Origin: Pisolithus tinctorius
Lineage: Eukaryota > Basidiomycota > Agaricomycetes > Boletales > Pisolithaceae
Assembly: GCA_024663395.1 (NCBI GenBank)
Contig: JANFAH010000044.1
Location: 62,001 to 126,000, forward strand
Length of the DNA stretch: 64,000 nt
Reading direction: 5' to 3'
Shown here: positions 56,277 to 64,000 of the stretch, one piece after another
Layout: every line of letters starts with the position of its first letter
How positions within the stretch are numbered: position 1 is the stretch's first letter
Program-made: the position numbers and the translations under genes
The notes under the pieces: model-generated
Database searches by the model: none
The model's input: only the letters and a program-made list of their open reading frames with translations
What the model was told of the DNA's origin: nothing

Positions 56277-58202
56277 TCACGGTAACTTCCATACGGTACG
56301 CCACTTGCCCCATTCTTCATATTCTTCGATCGCCGCGATCTTGCATAGTCGGCCTGTAACAGTAGAGTTGTCAGTATGTAGTACTTGAATGCGCGCGGCC
56401 ACAACACGCAGAGCGGTCACGTGACTCCGCTTAGTCAACATCGCAGGACTTTCTGCGCAAGTCCTAATACCGAATGTGCGCGTCGATTCGCTCGACGAAT
56501 CCTCGAATAAAACATTTATTGCCAACACTGAGCGGCTGCGGAATATTTTGAGTGCAAGGGCATCTATCCTCGCCATGTGCTTCAACATTTCGATTCGCAA
56601 AATGTCTTCTGGCGGCTTCCTTCGTATGACGAGCCTCGATGGCTCCTTGATCTGAATTCTTCTCACAATAACCTTCGACTCGATGTGATTCATGTGCTGC
56701 GGCGCTCTGTGTGAGTCAACGACCTCTTTGTATGCCAACCTATCTGTTTTGGGACTGCCTGTGAGTGTTTCGAGCCCTTCGACTTCAACTCCTGTGGGCT
56801 TCGGGTGTTCTTCGAGCCTTTCAGCTTTGAATTCGAGTGGAATCTTTGACCTGAATGGGTCATTGGTTAACTGATGCGTATTTCTGCTGACTGCAGGAAC
56901 TCTGAGGCCGCTCCTTTCACTACCTCGACCTCTTAGATAGGACTCCTGTAGTGACACACCAGTAGCCATCAGAGAAGCTCGATATGAACAAAAAGAAAAA
57001 CCCCTTTGAGTGTTGTAATTCGCTTCAAATTCGAATGGGACTTTCGTTGTGAGTGGTTCCTCCACCAATGCAGGTTCGACTCGCTCGAGTTCTACTGCTT
57101 CCTGTAACTCAGTAGTCAGTATTCTGTTCGTACTCAAGGAAAACTCTTTCGTCTCAAAACTGGTTGCTGTGGCTGCTTCAACAAGCCTGCCAGGGCTTCG
57201 GTCCTCACTATTTGTCTTCTCAGGTGGGCTGTGTGGCTGCGCGCGACTCGTCGAAACTAACTTCAGTACTTTCTCGCACTCTATGTATCCTGATAACTCT
57301 GTAGATCCCTGTATATTGGATGTCAGCGAGTCATGTGTAGCTGTAGGCAGAAAACACTTTGTAGATAGATGTTGCTTGTCCGAACTCGATTCTGGGTCGC
57401 TTTGTGGCTCATAGTAGTCTTCCTCGCTTGTTCGTGCTCGCTCCGAGCGAAATCCTTTGTGTAGTAGTTGTGTTGCTGTGTATGTTACTTGCTCCATGGG
57501 CCATGGATCGTCTGAGTGTCGCCGTCGATCGTCGCGTCGCATTTTCCGAATAATTTCGCGCCGGAATTCCTTGTCGAAGCCTTGTACATAGAGGTCTTCG
57601 AGCTCATCAGCCTCGAGTTGCTTCAAAACCCGTAGAAACGTTGCTAAATCTAGAAAATAGAGTCTGTAGTTCATCAGTTCTTCCTCTGTATGAATTTCTC
57701 TTCTTGCTCGGCTGTCAACGAGGCTGTAAAGGTCATTCCTCGAGTACTGTTGATCCATTTTCCGGGACCCAGGATACAAACGCACAATGGCCACTACAAA
57801 TTTGGGCCAACTCAGCTGATCTTCGACGAATTCATACCATGAGTCCGAGACCTTGCTGCTTGCATACCAGCAGACCCATTTTGCCCATTCTTGGTCATCA
57901 AAGCAATTCTCACGCTCACAAAGACTTTGAACCTCTTCGAAATACCTAAAAAGGTCAGCTGCACACCCTGAGAACCATGGGGCATCCCTCGAATGCCTCA
58001 GTGGCATTCCCTCGAGTTCTCTCGGCGCATTCTCACGACTTCTTCGCAGAAATTTGACTATTAATTTGCCTTCGGACTTGCTTCTCGGCTCGAGGGATCT
58101 TCGACTTAGATCCTTGCTCGACATTTGCTGCTTGAAAAATAACTCTGAAAATTTTCCAAACTCCTGAGTGTAGACTGTAACTATAATCGAGATTCTGAAC
58201 AC
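56277..58202 (-). CDS. Gag-like protein of element C (intact ORF)
   Basis: The open frame extends from 58202; the start homologous to element B is the ATG at 58124 (MSSKDLSRRSLEPRSKSEGK). The Gag core includes WFSGCAADLFRYFEEVQSLC, WAKWVCWYASSKVSDSWY and WPKFVVAIVRLYPGSRKMDQ, then ELEDLYVQGFDKEFRREIIR and DDPWPMEQ. The C-terminal half, FEFEANYNTQRGFSFCSYRA onward, is shared with element B. There is no zinc knuckle. CGA at 57200-57198 is TGA in element B. The frame ends with TGA at 56277 at the same place as in B, right before the cassette array. Confidence 0.85.
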   Translation of the reverse strand: MFRISIIVTVYTQEFGKFSELFFKQQMSSKDLSRRSLEPRSKSEGKLIVKFLRRSRENAPRELEGMPLRHSRDAPWFSGCAADLFRYFEEVQSLCERENCFDDQEWAKWVCWYASSKVSDSWYEFVEDQLSWPKFVVAIVRLYPGSRKMDQQYSRNDLYSLVDSRARREIHTEEELMNYRLYFLDLATFLRVLKQLEADELEDLYVQGFDKEFRREIIRKMRRDDRRRHSDDPWPMEQVTYTATQLLHKGFRSERARTSEEDYYEPQSDPESSSDKQHLSTKCFLPTATHDSLTSNIQGSTELSGYIECEKVLKLVSTSRAQPHSPPEKTNSEDRSPGRLVEAATATSFETKEFSLSTNRILTTELQEAVELERVEPALVEEPLTTKVPFEFEANYNTQRGFSFCSYRASLMATGVSLQESYLRGRGSERSGLRVPAVSRNTHQLTNDPFRSKIPLEFKAERLEEHPKPTGVEVEGLETLTGSPKTDRLAYKEVVDSHRAPQHMNHIESKVIVRRIQIKEPSRLVIRRKPPEDILRIEMLKHMARIDALALKIFRSRSVLAINVLFEDSSSESTRTFGIRTCAESPAMLTKRSHVTALRVVAARIQVLHTDNSTVTGRLCKIAAIEEYEEWGKWRTVWKLP

Positions 58203-58303
58203 TTAGCTTGTCCAAACCCAATCCAGCAAAAACTTCGTTCGGTGATAAAATGGTGGCTTCTTTCCCCAAAACGGACAGAACCCCCCTCGCAGTGGGCTCC
58301 AGA

Positions 58304-58767
58304 TGTAGGAATAGGTAAAATAGATATACCTAGTAATAGAAATAGTCAGTAATGATGGGCGAGTATAATGCTTGACCCAAGAGGGAGGTTCTCTCTGGAG
58401 AAAGAAGTGTAGTAAAAAGTAAAAAATGCGAACTAGAAAAAAGATACTTAGCTGTGCCTGTCTAATACTCTTGCCAGTCCTCCTGGCACTTTGGGTACTC
58501 CCCAAAGTAATAAATCTAACTTCGAAAACTCACTGAAATGCGAGACTAAATCACCCTACTACTGAGGGCCTGTGACATGTACTTGTTGTTATGGTAAACT
58601 GAACTCGTGTGAACACAGCACACGCGCTTAGTCAGCGATGCGGCTGCTCGTCACCAAGTCCAGGGGTACAAACACACAAACAAAGGTAAGAAACAAAACA
58701 AGTCCTTCCACCCCTAAACTCCCAACCAAGATGGATTCTCCTAGGGAACTCGAACTCGTTCCCTACA
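58304..58767 (-). repeat. 5' LTR of element C (464 bp)
   Basis: Followed on the minus strand by TGGAGCCCACTGCGAGGGG (58301-58283), the A/B primer-binding site with a two-base change. Confidence 0.92.
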
Positions 58768-58771
58768 ACGA

Positions 58772-61272
58772 TTGAAGGGAATTCGGGGATCAGGAGGTTC
58801 ATATGGGAGCACCTCGTCAATACTAATCGGGTTCTACAGTGCCTCAAGCATGTTGGAGCTACCGTCTCTGCAAAGAAATTTGCAGTAGCGGTCCCATCTA
58901 TCACTGTAGTGGGACACAAAGTTTTGTACGAAGGCCGAATACCCGACGAATCCAAAGTACAGAAAATTCGAGATTGGCCCTACTGCAAGAACATCACAGA
59001 AGTGCGGGGCTTTTTAGGCCTCTGCAGCTACTGTTGCATCTTCATCCGAGACTATGCAAAAAGAGCGAAACCATTGATTGAGTTGACCAAGAAGGGAGTA
59101 GTCTTCAGATTCGATGAAGTACACGAAGCAGCGATGGACGATTTGAAAGAAGTGCTCGCCAACTCGCCAGTGTTAAGACCGATAGATTACAAGTTGGGAT
59201 GGCGAGTCATTTTAGCTGTTGACACCTTGCACATGGCAGTAGGCTACCTGCTTTTACAGGTCGGAGAAGATTCGAAGTGTTATCTGTCAAGGTTCGGATT
59301 GATTGTGTTCAATGAAAGGGAAAGTCGTTATAGCCAGGCAAAGCTAGAGTTGTTCGGCCTATTTCGCGCACTTCGGGACGTATGCAACCACATATTTGGA
59401 GTTAAATATTTAGCTGTGGAAGTCGATGCCAAGTACATCAAGGGTATGATCAATAACCCTGACCTGCAACCGAATGCGACCATCAATCGATGGATTGCTG
59501 GTATACTCCTCTTCGAGTTCAAACTGATACACATACCGGTGGAGAAGCATAGAGGCCCGGATGGGCTATCGAGGAGACCTCGGGCGAACAAGGATCTGGA
59601 ACCAGAAGATGATTATGAAGATTGGATTGATGAGGTAGGATCGTTCGCAGTTGAGCTCCTCAACCCTCAGCAAGGTGATCGAGAAGAAGCTTTCTTTCAA
59701 AGTCAAAAGGTAGTCGAACTGAAACTAGGATGGATCCCCTACGTTGGAGAACAGAGATCGGAGAGGTCGAGTGAAGCGACCGAGACCCAGGTGGTTTTAT
59801 CACAGGCATCAGGGACGGATGCTACTGCTGATATAGAAATCCCCAGGATGGAAAAAGGGAAGTGGCAAGACAAATGGTTGGAGGTAGTTCACAAATTCCT
59901 CGAAGATCAACAATGGCTGCCTGGAATGTTGGACTTAGATCTGAACTCGTTAATCAAATATGCAGCGAGGTTCTTCCTGAAGAACGGAGAACTGTGGCAC
60001 CGGGAACCGAGGGGACAGCATCGAGTAGTACCAGCATACGAGAAATGCCTGGAGTTGATGAAGCAAGTGCATGACGATTTGGGTCATAAGGGAGTGTTCC
60101 CCACTAAGTCGAGATTACTGATCTGCTTTTGGTGGCCGTCGCTAGATCGAGATGTACGGTGGTTCCTCTGTACCTGCCATGAGTGTCAAATTCAACACAT
60201 GGATAAGATCCATATCCCACCTGTTGTAGCCATGCCTGAACCTCTGTTTTACAAGGCATACATGGATTCGATGGTGATGCCGAAGTCGAATGGGTTCTGG
60301 TACATAGTACAAGCTAGGTGTTCTCTGACTTCGTATCCTGAGTGGCAGATGCTGCATGCAAAGACAGGACAGACCTTAGGATGGTTCATATTCGAACAGA
60401 TCTTGTGTAGGTGGGGTGCCATAGGGGAGATTGTCACGGACAATGGCTCCATGTTCAAACAGGCCCTTGCCTACCTTGCAAAGAAGTACGATATCAGGCA
60501 TATAAAGATTTCAGTGTACAATTCTCAAGCCAACGGAGTTGTCGAGAGAAGACATCTGACCGTTCGAGAGGCTCTTGTCAAGACTTGTGAAGGTGAAATA
60601 GGCAAATGGTTGTTGTATGCACCATCAGTGTTCTGGGCCAAAAGGGTGACGACACAAAAGTTGACGAAACTTTTGCCGTATCAGATGGTCCATGGGATCG
60701 AGCCAAGATTGCCATTTGACTTTGCCGAAGCAACCTTTCTGACAAATTGGGACAAGGATAAGTATTCGACTGAAGAACTGATATCATATAGGTGCTGCCA
60801 GCTCCAGTGAAGACAGGAAGACTTACAGCGGGTTCGTCAACAAGTATACAAGGCACGGTGCCAGATGGCAAAGGAGTTCGAGCAGAGGGTGAAAAGGTCG
60901 ATACAAAGCTACGAGTTCGAACCCGGAGCGCTAGTCTTAGCTCGCAATATGAGGATCGAGAAGGAACTCGACCGCAAGATGAAGCCAAGATACTTAGGTC
61001 CCATGGTAGTCGTCAGGTGAACTGAAGGGGGTTCATACCTATTAGCTGAGCTTGACAGCTCGATTTCCTGACTTCGATATGCCGCTTTTCGCTTACTCCC
61101 TTATTATCCTAGGAAACAAATCTCAATAGTGGTAGAAGAACTCATGAACCAAAGTGAAGAAGAGCTGCGCAGGCTTGAAGAAGAATCGATAGAGGACGAA
61201 TCGATCCCCGAAGCCAAAGACATCTTACGAGAAGAGGACATTGAAGAGGGTGAGTCAGGTGAGAGTATCTGA
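58772..61272 (+). pseudogene. Element A pol, second part: RT C-terminus, RNase H, integrase, tail
   Basis: Resumes directly after C's target duplication: IRRFIWEHLVNTNRVLQCLK, VGHKVLYEGRIPDESKVQKI, then EVRGFLGLCSY (RT thumb/connection). RNase H: ILAVDTLHMAVGYLLLQ, YSQAKLELFGLFRAL, VEVDAKYIKGM. Integrase: HDDLGHKGVFPTKSRLL with CTCHECQ (HHCC), YMDSMVM, VTDNGSMFKQAL and VVERRHLT (D, D, E). The frame is open 58909-60810, then TGA at 60808; the C-terminal domain (PGALVLARNMRIEKELDRKM, RYLGPMVVVR) runs into TGA at 61018 and 61069 before FRLLPYYPRKQISIVVEELM and an acidic end at 61272. The segment 61040-61115 is the likely ancestor of the cassettes in B and C. Confidence 0.85.
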
Positions 61273-63190
61273 GACCTCCAGTTGTAGATATTAGTGTGCT
61301 CGTTCAACCGAGGCACTTTGAGTATTGGCTCGAATTCGAGCGTAATTCGGTGTGACTTGCACCCCAACTTGCACATTCTGATCAAAAAAAAAAAAAAAAA
61401 AAAAATAAGTCACAACTGTTGAATGATTCAAAAATGCGCTGATCAATTCTGTGTTGGACAGGGATATACATGAGGTATGACAATGGGGCTGTTGAAACCC
61501 AGAAAAGAGATAGTGCAAGATACTTAATTGTGTGATTTCCTCTTGCCCAACACCTTCTCAGATGTGACATGGCCCTTCGAGGCCTGGTCTAACACATCAG
61601 TCGCAGTGCGAAGGGCTTCGTGAAGTACGACCAGCATCTCGGTGTTGGGAAGTGAAGGCAGCAAAGGAGGGGAACTGGAAGTTGAAGGGGTTGGTGCTGG
61701 GTTAGAAGAGGAGGCACCAGAAGTCAAAGGAGGAGGAGGAGGACTGGGGGATGGAGACTTGACACAAGCACATTTCGAGGTGCGAGCAGGCCTTTGGGTG
61801 ATCTCGACTACGGGCTTGGCAGGGTAATGAGGAGGGGTGAGAGCAGGAGGAGTAGAGCCTGTACAGAGCGCCTGGACCCAGGCTCGGGACTGAGCCAAGT
61901 TGTTCTGGAGCAATGTCAGCAAGACGCCTTAGGACAAAAAGAGAGCGGACAGCACGCATGTATAAGGGGCAAGTATAACAAAGTTGATGACAATGCGTGC
62001 ATTTGAGCCCCAAGGCTCCAGAGCAGACGGCTCAAGCAACGCAACAACAGTTGCAGGGGACAGGTGGGTAGATGGGGAAACCACCATCCTTCGAAGTATG
62101 TTTGACGAGCTCAATGTGCCAATCAGGACGGTAGACTTGCCATTGGAGACTGGACTCCCCGAGATGGTCTGCATTCTGGATCTCGAAGAGTCAGCTATGG
62201 GACGAAGAAGAGCGAAAGAGGTTAAAACACACTGAAGGGCGATCAAGAGACATGTGGCCAGTCAATGGAGAGTCAGCAGGAAGACGCTCAAGGCCAGACT
62301 CAGAGATGTTGAGTGTCTGGCAGGTGGGCATGGTAGGAGCTGCAGGCATGGCAGTGTCTGGGACAGAGGCAGGACAGTCGGGCGAGACAGTAGGCGTCAG
62401 AGGGGAAGGAGGGTCCAAGTGACCTGGGAGCGAGGGAGAGGGTGTACGAGATGGCGCGACGGTGGACATGGAAGTGGACGTGGACAATGGGGCATCTGGA
62501 AGCGTGTCAAAGGTTGGGAGGTCAAGAGTAGGGCTGGGGTCCGGTTCCTGGACGACAATGGTTGCAGGTGCGGGCTCTGCAGGGGTGTGGTCAACCAGGG
62601 CAGTGGTAGGCATGGGAGCTGGTTCATCTTGGACAATGTCAGCAAGAGGAGCGTTGACCAGTAGTGCAGGAGAAGAGATGGCTTGAGGTTTGGGAGCCGT
62701 AGGGGCCAGCGATGGGCCCTGTGGCGACGGGGTAGTGTCAGTGGAACGGCTGTCAAGGGAAAGAAAAAGACCACACACCATCAATGACCCCAGATGCACC
62801 AACAGCACGTTTCTTGACTCTGCGTCTCCCTGTGACAGTCCCAGCAGGAGCTGGAGGATGGAGGCGGCACACGCAAGGTCATCAGCCAGGACGCCAACAT
62901 TGGGAGGCAAGTTGTTAGGGTTGGACGACATGGAAGCGAGGGTGAGGAAGAAGAGATGAGGGAGGAAAAAAGTGGAAGGAACACGTGGGGTAGCTTAGAT
63001 AAGAAGAAGGAGGGAAACAGTGGGAAGTCGATTGAAATGGATCGATTATCACCAGAAATCAGAATCTTCGCTCAATGCAGTGGCAGTCTTACGGTCTCAG
63101 CGCACTCAAAGAGCCATGGCACTCTCGCCATATTCTAGTCTATTTTCCTTTCATGTTATGGTGCTCACTAATGTTCTACACTAGGAAAGA
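61273..63190. other. Insert of unknown nature within the 3' part of element A
   Basis: The sequence between A's pol stop and the next cassette-like motif (63150-63180) is unlike the surrounding retroelement. It contains a 22-base A-run (61384-61405) and the hypothetical minus-strand gene below. No inverted repeats or target duplication were found. Confidence 0.4.
61525..62931 (-). CDS. Unrecognised Ser/Pro-rich protein, probably spliced
   Basis: Starts at ATG 62931, MSSNPNNLPPNVGVLADDLA, then CAASILQLLLGLSQGDAESR and a hydrophobic VLLVHLGSLMVCGLFLSL, followed by about 150 residues of Pro/Ser/Thr-rich sequence (VVQEPDPSPTLDLPTFDTLP) to a stop near 62191. A further open frame (61922-61525) gives a Pro/Ser-rich region and ends LGKRKSHN. 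Between them, a frame near 62010-61970 has CTHCHQLCYTC, a possible Cys cluster. Introns are not resolved. Family unknown. Confidence 0.35.
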
Positions 63191-64000
63191 CGATGGCCCG
63201 AATTCGATCAAGCAAACTAACTGCGAAGGGTAACAACAGGCTGTGAAGGAAACGCTAGACTATGCAATGTTCTCAGAGCTGTTGCATGGCTAGGAAGGGT
63301 CGCTACAGGAGAGGTATGCAGAGCTGGAACAAGTGAGAAGGGACACGAACCAAGTAGAAACGACACTGAAGAGAAGCTTGGCCGGGGTAGACACGCTGAT
63401 GGGTGACCCTTCTGTCTTGGTTCGAACACATTTTACAGTGAGAAACAGGTATCTCGGTGCAAGAAAAAGTGGATCGACAGAGGGCGAATGTCTGAGGTCA
63501 AGTGAGGGCTTGTATTCATACTCATCAAGGTCAAAGACAGACCTATCTTTGAAGCAGGATCGAGAGGCTACAAGTTCAAGGTGAGGTATTCTATTGTAGT
63601 TCGAATGTAAACTACATCAAAGTGTTTTGTTTTCAGCATTGGAAGAGGTGGAAAGTGGGAATGGAAGGCTCTTGAAGGTACATATGAAGAGCTGGGGATG
63701 TTAGAAACACGAGTCGAAGGCCGCTGGTGTCGTTATGCGCCACAAAGTTTGTTACTGCGCACGAGGCGCAAGTCCAGGAGCTGAGAAAAGGGGGGGGGGG
63801 CCGGAGTACCATAGGAAGGACGTGGTATAGGGTAGAAGGGGTCTCCTGAGGGCCCAGGCGTTTGTTTTTCTTGGTTTCGTTTCCACTAATGTCATCTTAA
63901 GGACGAAATGGAGTCAAGAGCACACAATGCACTCTCATAGGATTGTGAATATGTCACTGATAAGGGGTTTACAGGTATAAAATAATCTTTGGACTGGGTC
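63191..64000 (+). other. 3' tail of element A (right LTR not reached)
   Basis: Cassette-like motifs occur near 63150-63180 (CTCACTAATGTTCTACACTA) and 63600-63645. A charged, coiled-coil-like frame (63333-63584) and TTTTTCTTGGTTTCG, then TCATCTTAAGGACGA near 63860-63905, match the 3' region of B at 48425-48475. No LTR start is seen before base 64000. Confidence 0.5.

Larger units (their letters stand above)
51749..58767 (-). mobile_element. Element C: second copy of the gag-plus-array LTR element (7,019 bp)
   Basis: LTRs 51749-52212 and 58304-58767 (464 bp each, minus orientation) with a perfect 4-bp target duplication ACGA (51745-51748, 58768-58771). Contains an intact Gag-like ORF, at least eleven tandem cassettes, and a coiled-coil coding 3' region, with no protease, RT, RNase H or integrase. 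The Gag is closely similar to that of element B. The insertion splits element A's RT. Confidence 0.93.
31186..64000 (+). mobile_element. Element A: old Ty3/Gypsy retrotransposon, interrupted three times, right end outside window
   Basis: A left LTR (31186-31654), primer-binding region (31657), Gag (31717-34026), protease/RT (49415-51744), rest of RT, RNase H and integrase (58772-61272) and a 3' tail (63190 onward) can be joined by removing element B, element C and a further insert at about 61273-63190. Removing B leaves AGT CGG TCC GAC in frame; removing C leaves an in-frame junction at GAAACGATTGAA. Order and motifs are those of a Ty3/Gypsy element. It has several TGA stops and at least one frameshift, so it is inactive. 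The right LTR is not reached by base 64000. Confidence 0.85.

Noticed and set aside
18216..61071. Recoding of TGA (readthrough or alternative code) in the retroelements
   Set aside because: The homologous codon in element C is CGA where B has TGA, and ordinary genes and element D use TGA as a true stop. Mutation explains the pattern better.
61384..61405. A-run as the poly-A tail of a retrocopy of the minus-strand gene at 61525-62931
   Set aside because: It would be poly-T in the sense of that gene, and no plus-strand retrocopy ends there.

Overview
The window reads as genomic DNA of a mushroom-forming basidiomycete (Agaricomycetes-like). Genes are densely spliced with introns of about 47-65 nt, and there is a Plavaka-type (CACTA-like) DNA transposon, Ty3/Gypsy LTR elements and LINE debris typical of these genomes. 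There are no bacterial signatures. All gene models come from reading splice sites and conserved motifs by eye.

Left part (1-14,300) is ordinary gene-bearing DNA. In order it holds: the 5' end of a PPIL1-type cyclophilin (minus); a decayed copy and then an intact copy of a small beta-trefoil-like protein (plus); a four-exon hemerythrin-like HHE protein (minus); an unrecognised spliced gene (minus); a long minus-strand gene that splices an IST1 (ESCRT regulator) domain in frame onto a TBC1D13-like Rab-GAP domain and a Ser/Pro-rich tail; a multi-pass membrane protein (minus); and an aminoglycoside-phosphotransferase-like gene (plus) with a one-base frameshift, sitting between two diverged direct repeats.

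Middle part (16,070-25,599) is a 9.5-kb Plavaka element with 39-bp terminal inverted repeats and subterminal repeats. It carries a near-complete but stop-interrupted transposase (minus), divergent plus-strand cargo (a coiled-coil gene and a DUF6532-like gene), a solo LTR and three tRNA-Ser-like repeats. Next to it (25,630-29,843) lies a multi-exon gene of a type I associate with transposon-rich Agaricomycete regions, with a Pro-rich 57-bp minisatellite.

Right part (31,186-64,000) is a stack of nested retroelements. Element A (Ty3/Gypsy, plus) starts with an LTR at 31,186 and runs off the window. Element B (34,027-49,410, plus) is inserted in A's gag and element C (51,749-58,767, minus) in A's reverse transcriptase, each with a 4-bp target duplication; removing them restores A's reading frame. 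B is itself interrupted by an ERG26-gene fragment plus LINE 3' end, into which a young intact chromovirus D (40,089-46,933, minus; TSD TAATG; LTRs differing at one visible base) has jumped.

The most unusual content is in B and C. They share A's primer-binding region and a related Gag, but lack protease, RT, RNase H and integrase. In place of these is a tandem array of about 180-270-bp cassettes, each resembling the 3' tail of A's pol, with a short hairpin whose stem bases co-vary between copies and a 3'-splice-site-like motif. Older elements are mostly broken by TGA stops that look like deaminated CGA codons; B and C give a direct CGA/TGA comparison at one homologous site.
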